Source of the DNA: Clostridia bacterium
Lineage (GTDB): Bacteria > Bacillota > Clostridia > Oscillospirales > CAG-272
Direction of reading: 5' to 3'
DNA length: 13,544 nt
Assembly: GCA_017420845.1 (NCBI GenBank)
Contig: JAFQOC010000417.1
Span: forward strand, 1-13,544
Below, one piece after another: positions 1 through 6,752 of this stretch. A program made the position numbers and the translations under genes. Each line of letters begins with the position of its first letter. The stretch's first letter is position 1. Under the pieces are notes generated by a model. It was given only the letters and a program-made list of their open reading frames with translations, searched no databases and was not told the origin of the DNA.

Positions 1-110
1 CCCGTATGCTCGGCGTGGTTGCCGTTTTCATCCTGACCGACCACGTGAATGGCGGCCACCGTCATGGAGGGGAGGGTGATGATGCGGACGGGATATTTTT
101 CGTTGCTCAT
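1..110 (-). CDS. GyrI-like / effector-binding-domain protein, N-terminal fragment
   Basis: Only the first 36 codons are inside the window; the gene continues past the left edge. The start is the ATG at 108-110, preceded by AAGGAGA at a good distance, which lies inside the last codons of the upstream 326 aa gene. The two genes overlap by 4 nt (ATGA, 107-110), so translation is probably coupled. The visible N-terminus (MSNEKYPVRIITLP, then SMTVAAIHVVG) resembles the first beta strand of GyrI-like / AraC effector-binding domains, which bind small hydrophobic molecules and often begin with a V-x-I-x-x-L-P-x-M-x-V-A pattern. No DNA-binding domain precedes it, so it would be a stand-alone binding domain. 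The family call rests on this short stretch and is tentative. Confidence 0.6.
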   Translation of the reverse strand, partial: MSNEKYPVRIITLPSMTVAAIHVVGQDENGNHAEHT

Positions 111-1087
111 AAATTTTCTCCTTCAATATGTATCATTCTGATATCCATCATACGTTTCAGCATGGCGATATCGTAATCGGTGTAATGACGGCTTTGACCT
201 CCTGTGCGTTCTTTGCCGATTTCAGTCACACATACCGCAGGCTGAATTTGTTTGCCTTCAACATCAACAAAAGGACGGTTGCAGTTTCCACATTTCCCAC
301 ATTGGATAACGCCCTGCTGTATGTACGGTATCAATTCATCCCTGTCAGGCTGAGCTTTTGCGATCTCAACAAATCTTTGCAGCTCGGTAATGGAATCACT
401 ACCGCCTGTATATTGATTTTTATAAGGGACAGAGGCATAAAGCCCGCAGCCATGATCAAACTGAATGATATGTTTTTTCTGATAAGCAAAGCAATACTTG
501 CGGTATTGGTTATACGGGATCCGCTTCGCCCCCAGTGACAGCGCATAATCGTACAGCTCGGCGGCGTATGCCTGATCCTTATCCGGTAGCGGACGCAGTA
601 GATCTTCTTTCCCGCAAAGCTTTCCGGGCTTACTGTTCAAAATACGAAAATCGCAAAACTGGGTACCTATATATTTTGAACTATGAGAACGCAGCAGTCT
701 CCAATATTTCATGAACAGCGGATACCTGTGATTGATCAGCTCTTCTCCGTTATGAACAAACCCGAATTTTGCCATCCGCGCCTTGATACGGTCATACAGA
801 CCTTTCCGTTTCTGAATACCGGCCGGCACCTTTCGCATCCCATCTTGCCATTCGAAAAACCACAAAACATAATCAAGCAGGCCGGTTTCCTGATACAAGC
901 AGGGATTTTCATACATATCACGCAAAATCTCCATCGTACACGCGTATACCTGCGTGCATCCTTCGATCATTTCGGGATCCGATAAATAGGGGAGCGATAC
1001 GTCAAGCGGAACGACATGGATACCCAACTGCCAGACATCCCTTTGGAAAGGAGAGGGGAACTCGGTTTGGTTGCGATCAAAGGTCAT
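107..1087 (-). CDS. Uncharacterised 326 aa protein with CxxCxxC motif near the C-terminus
   Basis: I do not recognise this family. The ATG at 1085-1087 has a strong AGGAGG seven bases upstream and overlaps the stop of the preceding gene by 4 nt. The protein is soluble, with no signal peptide or membrane segment. It is rich in Tyr, Arg and Lys, with an aromatic stretch around residues 73-80 (YVLWFFEW) and a possible zinc- or iron-sulfur-binding site near the end: C263-x2-C266-x2-C269, followed by C286. Further cysteines sit at 145, 158, 199 and 214. It is the middle member of a three-gene AT-rich operon with a GyrI-like domain protein downstream and another unknown upstream. A metal-binding or regulatory role is possible, but nothing in the sequence establishes one. 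Confidence 0.8.
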   Translation of the reverse strand: MTFDRNQTEFPSPFQRDVWQLGIHVVPLDVSLPYLSDPEMIEGCTQVYACTMEILRDMYENPCLYQETGLLDYVLWFFEWQDGMRKVPAGIQKRKGLYDRIKARMAKFGFVHNGEELINHRYPLFMKYWRLLRSHSSKYIGTQFCDFRILNSKPGKLCGKEDLLRPLPDKDQAYAAELYDYALSLGAKRIPYNQYRKYCFAYQKKHIIQFDHGCGLYASVPYKNQYTGGSDSITELQRFVEIAKAQPDRDELIPYIQQGVIQCGKCGNCNRPFVDVEGKQIQPAVCVTEIGKERTGGQSRHYTDYDIAMLKRMMDIRMIHIEGENL

Positions 1088-1410
1088 GTGTGATCCTCCT
1101 TTTTCATATTGAAATACAATCGCCCGTCCTTCTCGTTCACAAACGGCTTTCTGTCCTTGATATACGCAAATTCGTCATATCGGCACAGAGCATTCCGCAG
1201 GATAGAAAAGAGTACAGGGTGTATCAGTTTATAGTATTCATTGTTCATGACAGCGCTTTTGTTTGCAAGCCAATTCACCATTTCAGGCTTGTAGCGGTCA
1301 AGGTCAGGCTTCGCTATCTCAAACGGCATTTCCGACAGACACAGCCAATAGTACCACAAGGGATACCATGGCCGTTTCTTATCTCCGTAATGCTTATTAA
1401 AATTGTCCAT
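1084..1410 (-). CDS. Uncharacterised small protein, about 108 aa (up to 129 aa)
   Basis: First gene of the AT-rich operon; its TGA overlaps the ATG of the next gene (1084-1087). The reading frame is open back to a TTG at 1471-1473, which would give 129 aa. That TTG lies only a few bases after the expected transcription start of the consensus promoter (-10 box at 1483-1488) and has no ribosome binding site. The ATG at 1408-1410, giving 108 aa and a ~65 nt leader, is therefore preferred, although it also lacks a clear Shine-Dalgarno sequence. A 7-bp hairpin (1413-1433) sits directly in front of it. The protein is soluble and has an aromatic run near the N-terminus (RPWYPLWYYWLCL) and a basic, charged C-terminus. 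No family is recognised. Confidence 0.65.
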   Translation of the reverse strand: MDNFNKHYGDKKRPWYPLWYYWLCLSEMPFEIAKPDLDRYKPEMVNWLANKSAVMNNEYYKLIHPVLFSILRNALCRYDEFAYIKDRKPFVNEKDGRLYFNMKKEDHT

Positions 1411-1412
1411 AT

Positions 1413-1433
1413 GCTGTTGTTCGTCGCAACAGC
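1413..1433 (-). promoter_or_regulatory. Small hairpin immediately before the ATG of the 108 aa ORF
   Basis: GCTGTTG and CAACAGC form a perfect 7-bp stem with a 7-nt loop, ending two bases before the ATG at 1408-1410. If that ATG is the true start, the hairpin occupies the place where a Shine-Dalgarno would normally be and could affect initiation. If the TTG at 1473 is used, the hairpin is coding and probably incidental. Confidence 0.3.
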
Positions 1434-1482
1434 TTTTTGAAAACAGATCAGTTTCGACATCTGATTGTTCCAATTTCGGAAT

Positions 1483-1511
1483 ATTATAGCACGTATGTTC
1501 TATTTTGTCAA
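1483..1511 (-). promoter_or_regulatory. Sigma-A promoter of the AT-rich operon
   Basis: On the minus strand there is TTGACA (1506-1511), a 17-nt spacer and TATAAT (1483-1488), a perfect match to the housekeeping consensus, with a TGC extended -10 element. Transcription would start near 1476 and run into the small-protein gene. Confidence 0.85.
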
Positions 1512-1535
1512 GGCTTTTAACGCATTATTTGTTTC

Positions 1536-1595
1536 TTAATTTGGTTTTTCATTGTGAGCCAATTTCGATGACAGTAGCATTTCCTTAGAATCCAT
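1536..1595 (-). CDS. Putative 19-codon small ORF
   Basis: On the minus strand an ATG at 1593-1595 is preceded by AAGGAGGAA eight bases upstream and by its own promoter (1627-1655). It encodes a hydrophilic 19 aa peptide, MDSKEMLLSSKLAHNEKPN, ending in TAA. The reading frame is open further upstream to 1745, but that extension has no ribosome binding site and begins before the promoter. The ORF ends 25 nt before the -35 box of the next promoter with no terminator between them. It could be a leader peptide, a small secreted or regulatory peptide, or the surviving 5' end of a decayed gene. The initiation signals are strong, but there is no family evidence. Confidence 0.4.
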   Translation of the reverse strand: MDSKEMLLSSKLAHNEKPN

Positions 1596-1626
1596 ATCAG
1601 ATTCCTCCTTGAATAGATTTGCGCTC

Positions 1627-1655
1627 ATTATGACATGTTGGAAGGAAATAGTCAA
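1627..1655 (-). promoter_or_regulatory. Promoter upstream of the 19-codon ORF
   Basis: On the minus strand TTGACT (1650-1655), a 17-nt spacer and CATAAT (1627-1632) each differ from consensus by one base. Transcription would start near 1620, giving a ~25 nt leader to the small ORF and reading on into the AT-rich operon. Confidence 0.7.
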
Positions 1656-1739
1656 GCAATTTGAAATTGCCGGGATTCGAGCGCTGTTTTTTTTGCATAG
1701 TATTGAATTCGATTTAGTTTGAAGTTGGCTCACCATTAC

Positions 1740-1779
1740 CTGCATATGTCGAACACCTCGGCATATGCAGTTTTTTTCT
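1740..1779 (+). terminator. Intrinsic terminator-like hairpin pointing rightwards
   Basis: CTGCATATG (1740-1748) and CATATGCAG (1762-1770) form a 9-bp stem around a 13-nt loop. It is followed by TTTTTTTCTTTT on the plus strand. No plus-strand gene precedes it; on the minus strand the same hairpin has no T tract after it. Confidence 0.5.
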
Positions 1780-1794
1780 TTTCATAAAACAGAC

Positions 1795-1826
1795 AGGCGC
1801 GCAGCTCGGAAATGAGTTGCGCGCCT
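1795..1826 (-). terminator. Long GC-rich hairpin, possible terminator downstream of the glycosidase gene
   Basis: AGGCGCGCAGCTC and GAGTTGCGCGCCT form a 13-bp stem with one G-U pair and a 6-nt loop. On the minus strand it is followed by GTCTGTTTT, a weak U tract, so it could end the transcript of the glycosidase gene 150 nt upstream. On the plus strand the tail is TTTATGCTTTT, so it may work in both directions. Confidence 0.5.
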
Positions 1827-1976
1827 TTATGCTTTTCTGCGAATAGGAAAGGAGGAGCGGTATTCGCCCATAATTATTTCAGGCCGTATTCAGGACGTAT
1901 AGGGAACGGAAACGGTTGATAGCCGGAGGTAGCTATTCATATAGCAATTCCCCTCCGCGTTACGGGCATATCCACT
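1827..1976. other. Intergenic stretch with a nested inverted repeat, no gene seen
   Basis: Directly after the glycosidase stop codon there is a nested inverted repeat: CGGAGG (1924-1929) pairs with CCTCCG (1952-1957), and inside it GCTAT (1932-1936) pairs with ATAGC (1941-1945). No T tract follows on either strand. A 15-codon minus-strand ORF starts inside the hairpin loop, but it has no promoter. The rest shows no recognisable feature. Confidence 0.4.
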
Positions 1977-4241
1977 TTACAAGGCGCTCACCTTCACGGT
2001 CAGCCATGCCCAGCTCGCATCGCCGTTGGACTCGGTCGGGAGGGTATGGGGGATCTGATTGAGTGTCACGGAGACAGTCTCACAGTCGGGAGCGAAGGGA
2101 CCGAAGCGGATGCGGAGAGCTTTGGCAGGGATCTCACCGTGAAGAGCAAGGGTCATGGACTGGGTACCGTCCGTGGGGCAGACGGTCTCCATATCCACGG
2201 TTGCCTTCGTGTTGACGAGGGGGAAATCCTTGACCGAGACGTGCCAGCCCTTGGGGAGACGGGGCATGATCTTGACGGTATCTCCCCAGACGGGCGAGAC
2301 ACCTGTTACGATGTGGAAGCACTTCATAGCCTCCGCCAGCTGGACGAGATTGCCGAGATCGCCCTGACGGCGGAAGATGCCCTTCTCGGCGTCGATGGCC
2401 ATACCCTCGGGGACGAGGTAAGGCTCGGGAAGGCGGGGGGCGTAGCAGATGCGGCAGAGGGACTCCACCAGCTCACTCGCGTCATGGGTCTGATCCAGCA
2501 GCAGGGCGTTCTGTGTCATCATGGAATGATCGTAGCCGATGCCGCCGCGGACCCCGTAGTACCCGAATTCCACGGTTCTTGCCAGGTCAGCCGGGTAGAC
2601 CGTCCGGGAACGAGCCACCCAATCGGTCGGCATATCGGCGGTATCATAGCCGTAGATATCCGCCAGCATGGTCACTACCGGATCGTGGCTGAAGCCCCGC
2701 TTTTCCAGATTCCAGCCCTCCCCGTCGGTCAAGCCCTTGTCGATTCCGCTTTGCAAACGGTCCGCGTAGGTCTGCCAAAGAGCGGCTTCATCAGCAAAGC
2801 CTGCGGCGGCAGCCATCTCAATATAGCCCTGAAGGCCGAGGTAGCAGGGGATATTGGCATACAGAGTATAATCGTTCATCGCGGCCTCGGTCTCGCCATA
2901 GAGGAGATCGTCCTTCATAAAGGAGAGCTCGGGATTCTCGAAGCACCAGATGATCCACTTCACACACTCGCGGATATAGTCCCAATTCTCGCGGACATAG
3001 GCGGGATCCTTCCCCGCAGAGGCCCATGAGGCGAAGGTGCCCATCATCATGAGGCCGTGGCCGTCGGTCTCCTGGTTGCCCAGGTTTCCGCACTCCTCCC
3101 CAAACCGCTCGGGGGTGTACTGCGTCGGCCAGCCGTGGTGGATGAGGAGTTGGGAGTAGATGTAGGGCTTATTGCACATGACGCTGAAATGTCCCGGGAC
3201 GGGAATACTGCCCAGAGTTACACCGTCGCGGGGGTAGGCCATCATGAACTCACTGCCGAGGCGGCAGGAGTCCAGAGCCTTGCGGTTCTGCCCGAAGAGA
3301 TTCAGAGTCAGAATGGCGCGGGCACAGTCACGGGCGTAGTAGGCGTCATAGTAGGAATTGGCGTTCAGAACATAGGGGCCGAAGCCGTCGTAGCGCCAGG
3401 AGGGGGCGTTCTTGTAGGAGGTATGGATGAAGCCGTCGGGATCAGTGCGCTCACAGAGATTTTTCATGTTGTGGTACACCGCCCCCGTGGCGATCTCGGC
3501 CAGGGGATTCCCTGAGAAGGACACCCGATAGGCATGGTAGTTGTCGGGAATCTCGAATGTGGGCACCTGCTCAAAGTCCTCGTCGAAGGTATGGAGAGCG
3601 CGGCAAACGGCGTCCAGATCCTCTCGGACACGCTCCATAGGCAGGGCAGAGGGATCCACCGTATGGGAGGTAAAGAAGGCGGGAGCATCCTCCCCAAGGT
3701 CGGGCAGGGTCTCCTCGTCGGTGACGTAGGCCTCGGTGAACACGGGCGTGCCCTTCTTGAGGGGCTGATCCTCGGTGGTGCCCCATGGGACGGTGTAGAC
3801 CGACAGGACGGGGCGGGCGGGGTTCTTGGCAGGATTCCCCACCACCTCCACGGCGGTCACGGCTTGATTTCGCAGAGCCACACGGAGGGTCCACCTTTCC
3901 CGTCTGTCCCATGCGCCGTAGAGGGACAAGGTCTCCATGAGGCGAGCGGCGAGGGCATCGTCCTTCCCTTCTCCCATGAAGGGGGCGGGGGTCTCCATCC
4001 AGGTGGAATGGAGCCAGAGGGTATAGCCCAGGATGAGGGGAACGGTATCGGCGGTGCCGTCGGCGTAGGTGATGACCAAATCTCCAAGATGATCTCCTAT
4101 GAAGCGGATATCCGAGGGATCCGAGGTGCCCCAGGCGGGACATCCCGTGTCGGTAGAATGGTAACCGCCAATGGCATACAGGTATTTGCCGCATTTACAC
4201 GCTTCCTTCTGATACGAAATGGAAACAGACGGCTTAAACAT
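1977..4241 (-). CDS. Predicted cytoplasmic six-hairpin glycosidase-type protein (754 aa)
   Basis: The start is the ATG at 4239-4241 with CAGGAGGAAAG just upstream; the longer in-frame extension to 4487 overlaps the preceding gene and lacks such a site. There is no signal peptide, so it should act inside the cell, perhaps on imported oligosaccharides. An N-terminal beta-rich part (about residues 1-240) is followed by an all-helical, (alpha/alpha)6-barrel-like part (about 250-650) with aromatic/acidic clusters such as YYDAYYARDCARAI (297-310), DGHG (393-396) and GYDHSM (569-574). The segment GVSPVWGDTVKIMPRLPKGW (647-666) is typical of the junction to the C-terminal beta domain in GH78/GH94/GH95-like proteins. 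This supports a glycoside hydrolase or phosphorylase fold, but I cannot assign family, substrate or catalytic residues. It lies 109 nt behind the GNAT gene and could be its last operon member or a separate unit. Confidence 0.75.
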   Translation of the reverse strand: MFKPSVSISYQKEACKCGKYLYAIGGYHSTDTGCPAWGTSDPSDIRFIGDHLGDLVITYADGTADTVPLILGYTLWLHSTWMETPAPFMGEGKDDALAARLMETLSLYGAWDRRERWTLRVALRNQAVTAVEVVGNPAKNPARPVLSVYTVPWGTTEDQPLKKGTPVFTEAYVTDEETLPDLGEDAPAFFTSHTVDPSALPMERVREDLDAVCRALHTFDEDFEQVPTFEIPDNYHAYRVSFSGNPLAEIATGAVYHNMKNLCERTDPDGFIHTSYKNAPSWRYDGFGPYVLNANSYYDAYYARDCARAILTLNLFGQNRKALDSCRLGSEFMMAYPRDGVTLGSIPVPGHFSVMCNKPYIYSQLLIHHGWPTQYTPERFGEECGNLGNQETDGHGLMMMGTFASWASAGKDPAYVRENWDYIRECVKWIIWCFENPELSFMKDDLLYGETEAAMNDYTLYANIPCYLGLQGYIEMAAAAGFADEAALWQTYADRLQSGIDKGLTDGEGWNLEKRGFSHDPVVTMLADIYGYDTADMPTDWVARSRTVYPADLARTVEFGYYGVRGGIGYDHSMMTQNALLLDQTHDASELVESLCRICYAPRLPEPYLVPEGMAIDAEKGIFRRQGDLGNLVQLAEAMKCFHIVTGVSPVWGDTVKIMPRLPKGWHVSVKDFPLVNTKATVDMETVCPTDGTQSMTLALHGEIPAKALRIRFGPFAPDCETVSVTLNQIPHTLPTESNGDASWAWLTVKVSAL

Positions 4242-4292
4242 GATCTTTCCTCCTGTGCGTATTTGAAGAATACTATCCAAAATAGATATCCG

Positions 4293-4330
4293 ACCGCCTC
4301 TGCACCCCATGCGCTTTATCGCATGGCGGT
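4293..4330 (-). promoter_or_regulatory. Competing hairpins between the GNAT and glycosidase genes
   Basis: CCATGCG (4307-4313) and CGCATGG (4320-4326) form a perfect 7-bp stem with a 6-nt loop. An alternative pairing of ACCGCC (4293-4298) with GGCGGT (4325-4330) shares two bases with it, so the two cannot fully coexist. No T tract follows on the minus strand, so it is not a classical terminator; it may be an operator, an RNA-processing site or a weak attenuator. The region also lacks a convincing promoter for the glycosidase gene. Confidence 0.35.
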
Positions 4331-4350
4331 ATGGACCTGTCTCTGCTATT

Positions 4351-5415
4351 TTATAAAAGTCCGCATTCGAAAAAGGCTTTTTGCGGATCGGGTGTTTTAC
4401 ACCTTCGCTCACTCCACGGGAATCCAATCTCGTAGAGCTTGGTTTCAAAGCTGACGCTTGGGAGCTTGTCAAGCATCCGGGCGGCAAAATGCGCTCTTGG
4501 CAGACCGATCACAAACATACCGTATGCGCTTGCGATCTCCTTTTTGATTTCGCTGAGCATAATACGGTAATATTCTTCGTTGTCATTTTGGCTGATCAAG
4601 AAAGACAGCATGGGGAAATCCAGTGGCTCGTTTTCCTTCGGAAGCTGAATGTAGCGAAGCGCCGAAAGAAGCGGATTTGCCATACGGGCAAGACGCATCA
4701 AGCCTCTGTATTTCTTCACAACGTATTGCTTATAGCCGGTCTGATTCCAAAGCGCCGCGGTTGCAACAACGCGTTCTCCGTCAAGGAGCAAATAAAAATC
4801 CTCTATGCTCAAATTGTAAAACTCATCAAGGCTGTTTATAACGGGAAACATATCCCTTTTCTTCCCTTCAGAATTCAGAAATTCAATTAAGCTTGCCCTG
4901 TCGGTTTCGGTTGCCTGTCTGAACGTCAGCGCATGCCGGGGGGCTTTTATCCTGACCTTGGGACTGAGGATATAGGTTTTATATCCCGAGATCTGTTTCA
5001 TGGAGATCAGACGTCGGCCTTTTTCAAACATCCTTTGCGCATCAACGTTATCCGCAACCACCGAGCAGAAATAAAAATCGATATCATCTCTCTGCAGGTC
5101 ACGGATCAGTCTCCCGCCAAAGCCCACGCCGCCGTCGTATGCCGCGTCCTTTTTCAGACCGCAGACGTACGCCGCCCTGCAGACCTCGCCGCCGATGTAT
5201 ACCTCTCGGACGATCTCGGCGCACGTACCGACGGCGCGCTCACCATCCCTTGAAACAAACACCCGCGCCTCCCCCGATTCCTTCCTGTAGGAGTCATAGG
5301 CATCGGGACGGCGGGTATAGATCAGCTCAATGCTTCCCTTTGCGGCCGAGCTCTCCAGAATCCGCAGGATCTCTTTCCCATCAGCAGGGGAGGCGGCATA
5401 TTTCGATTCACTCAT
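4351..5415 (-). CDS. Double-domain GNAT-type N-acetyltransferase (354 aa)
   Basis: The protein would transfer an acetyl or other acyl group from acyl-CoA to an amine. The first half (about 1-150) has the GNAT layout: an AAYVCGL strand (81-87), a motif A-like acyl-CoA loop V-G-F-G-G-R-L (97-103), and D-N-V-D-A-Q-R-M-F-E-K-G (122-133), the usual asparagine and aromatic helix of motif B. The second half (about 165-330) looks like a degenerate second GNAT domain without a clear CoA loop. No signal peptide is present. The ATG overlaps the stop of the upstream radical SAM gene by 4 nt (5412-5415), so it is translationally coupled and probably acts on the product or substrate of that pathway. The acceptor is unknown. 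Confidence 0.8.
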   Translation of the reverse strand: MSESKYAASPADGKEILRILESSAAKGSIELIYTRRPDAYDSYRKESGEARVFVSRDGERAVGTCAEIVREVYIGGEVCRAAYVCGLKKDAAYDGGVGFGGRLIRDLQRDDIDFYFCSVVADNVDAQRMFEKGRRLISMKQISGYKTYILSPKVRIKAPRHALTFRQATETDRASLIEFLNSEGKKRDMFPVINSLDEFYNLSIEDFYLLLDGERVVATAALWNQTGYKQYVVKKYRGLMRLARMANPLLSALRYIQLPKENEPLDFPMLSFLISQNDNEEYYRIMLSEIKKEIASAYGMFVIGLPRAHFAARMLDKLPSVSFETKLYEIGFPWSERRCKTPDPQKAFFECGLL

Positions 5416-6752
5416 TTCTTCTTTTCCTCAAGATTTTCGCCGATGGGAATACCGAAGCGCTTATCGATCTCAAAGTGGAAGATGATATTGATGGCCCAGT
5501 AGGCAAAGTTGATGAGAAAGCCCTTGCTGCGCTTGTGCATGGTCCTTCCCCGCTTAAAGATGGAGCCGAAGCGGAAATATTTCTTGCGGTAGCCCTTACA
5601 GCAGGCGCGAAGGTGATCCGAGGTCATCTGCTTGGGGTTGAAGGTCACCGTACCGAAGGTGTAGCCCTTCTCCAGCCACCATTTCTCCGAGATCAGGCGG
5701 CCATCAGATTTGAAGGACTCGTAGGTCTTGGTATTGGGGAAGATCAACAGGTGGTTGAAGGCCACCACGAAGAATTGGTGCTTCTCGCAGAACTCCAGCG
5801 TGGCCTTGAAGGTCTCCTCGCTGTCGGAGTCAAAGCCGAAGACGAAGCTGGCGTAGATCCCGATGCCCACGTCGTGGATCTTCTGGATCAAGGCCTCCCG
5901 CTCACCCAGCCGCTCGGACCAGCCCTTGTTCATCTGCTTGAGGTTGTCGCTTTCGATGGACTCAAAGCCGATCAGCACCATTTCACAGCCGCTTTCCTTC
6001 ATGAGGCGGAGCATCTCGTCATCCCGCGCGATGTCAAGGGTGATCTGGGTGGTCCAGATGATGTCCAGCTTTTTCAGCTCCTCAAAGAGCTCGCGGGCAA
6101 AGGCCTTGTCCGAGAAAATGCTGTCGTCCACGAAGAAGAAAATCTTGTGACTGCAGGACTTGATCTCGGTGATGATGTCGGCCACCTCGCGGTGGAGGTA
6201 GTGCTGGTGGTAGTAGCCCGCGATGGAGCAGAACTCGCAGTTGTGGTAACAGCCACGCCCCGTTTCCACCAGGGATACAGGCAGGTATTTCTTCATTTTG
6301 TCGGCGTAGATGCTTCGGTCGGGCATTTTGTACTGAATGCAGGCTCCGCCGTCGTAGCGCTTTTGCAGGGTCCCGCTCTCCAGATCGGTCAGCACCGTGG
6401 GCAGGATGCGGTCGGCGTTGCCCACCATAACCGCATCGGCGTGCTCCATGGCCTCCTCGGGGCAGAGGGTGACGTGGTAGCCGCCCATAATGACCCGCTT
6501 GCCCCGCCTTTGGAACTCGGAGGCGATGAAGTAGGCCCGCTTGGCGGTGTAGGTTTCCACCGTGATAAAGACCGCGTCGGTGTCGGCTTCGTAGTTGATG
6601 GCCTCAATGCGGTCGTCAAAGAATTCCCGTTCGTAGGAATCGGGGAGCATGGAATTGAGCACCGCAATGGTCAGAGGCTCCATGAGCCAGCTTTTCAGGT
6701 ATTTCTGCCCCGGCTTTTTGCCGATGGCGGGAAGAATGAATGTGATCTTCAT
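5412..6752 (-). CDS. B12-binding-domain radical SAM protein C (446 aa)
   Basis: Third of three paralogues. The start is the ATG at 6750-6752 with GGAG nine bases upstream, overlapping the preceding stop by 4 nt; a TTG fifteen bases earlier is less likely. Residues 1-140 form a cobalamin-binding Rossmann-type domain ending in the signature MGGYHVTLCPEEA (89-101) and the D-A-V-M-V-G-N loop. No D-x-H-x-x-G motif is seen, so cobalamin would be bound without a lower His ligand, as in many class B enzymes. The radical SAM core carries C168-x3-C172-x2-C175 for the 4Fe-4S cluster. A helical C-terminal region ending in basic and Lys-rich residues follows, with a hydrophobic stretch (GFLINFAYWAINIIFHF) that could touch a membrane. 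Such proteins usually methylate unactivated carbons or catalyse rearrangements; the substrate here is unknown. Confidence 0.88.
   Translation of the reverse strand: MKITFILPAIGKKPGQKYLKSWLMEPLTIAVLNSMLPDSYEREFFDDRIEAINYEADTDAVFITVETYTAKRAYFIASEFQRRGKRVIMGGYHVTLCPEEAMEHADAVMVGNADRILPTVLTDLESGTLQKRYDGGACIQYKMPDRSIYADKMKKYLPVSLVETGRGCYHNCEFCSIAGYYHQHYLHREVADIITEIKSCSHKIFFFVDDSIFSDKAFARELFEELKKLDIIWTTQITLDIARDDEMLRLMKESGCEMVLIGFESIESDNLKQMNKGWSERLGEREALIQKIHDVGIGIYASFVFGFDSDSEETFKATLEFCEKHQFFVVAFNHLLIFPNTKTYESFKSDGRLISEKWWLEKGYTFGTVTFNPKQMTSDHLRACCKGYRKKYFRFGSIFKRGRTMHKRSKGFLINFAYWAINIIFHFEIDKRFGIPIGENLEEKKK

Noticed and set aside
1669..1680. TCGAATCCCGGC on the minus strand, resembling the T-arm 3' half of a tRNA, considered as an attachment site
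   Set aside because: The 5' side of the T stem does not pair, there is no tRNA body on either side, no integrase gene, and no second copy in the window.
1656..1745. In-frame extension of the 19-codon ORF to 69 codons
   Set aside because: The extra part contains the promoter that drives the small ORF and has no initiation signal.
1947..1957. ATTCCCCTCCG shared by 1947-1957 and 10797-10807, considered as an interspersed repeat
   Set aside because: The identity is only 11 bases and includes a ribosome-binding-site complement. A match of this length is expected by chance in a window this size, and flanking bases do not align.
3534..4454. Plus-strand open frame (306 codons) opposite the glycosidase gene
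   Set aside because: No start signals and Gly/Val-rich antisense composition; the minus strand carries the real gene with AGGAGG and a known fold signature.
4242..4487. Extended N-terminus of the glycosidase reaching back to 4487
   Set aside because: It would overlap the GNAT gene by over 130 nt and lacks a ribosome binding site, while the ATG at 4241 has a strong one.
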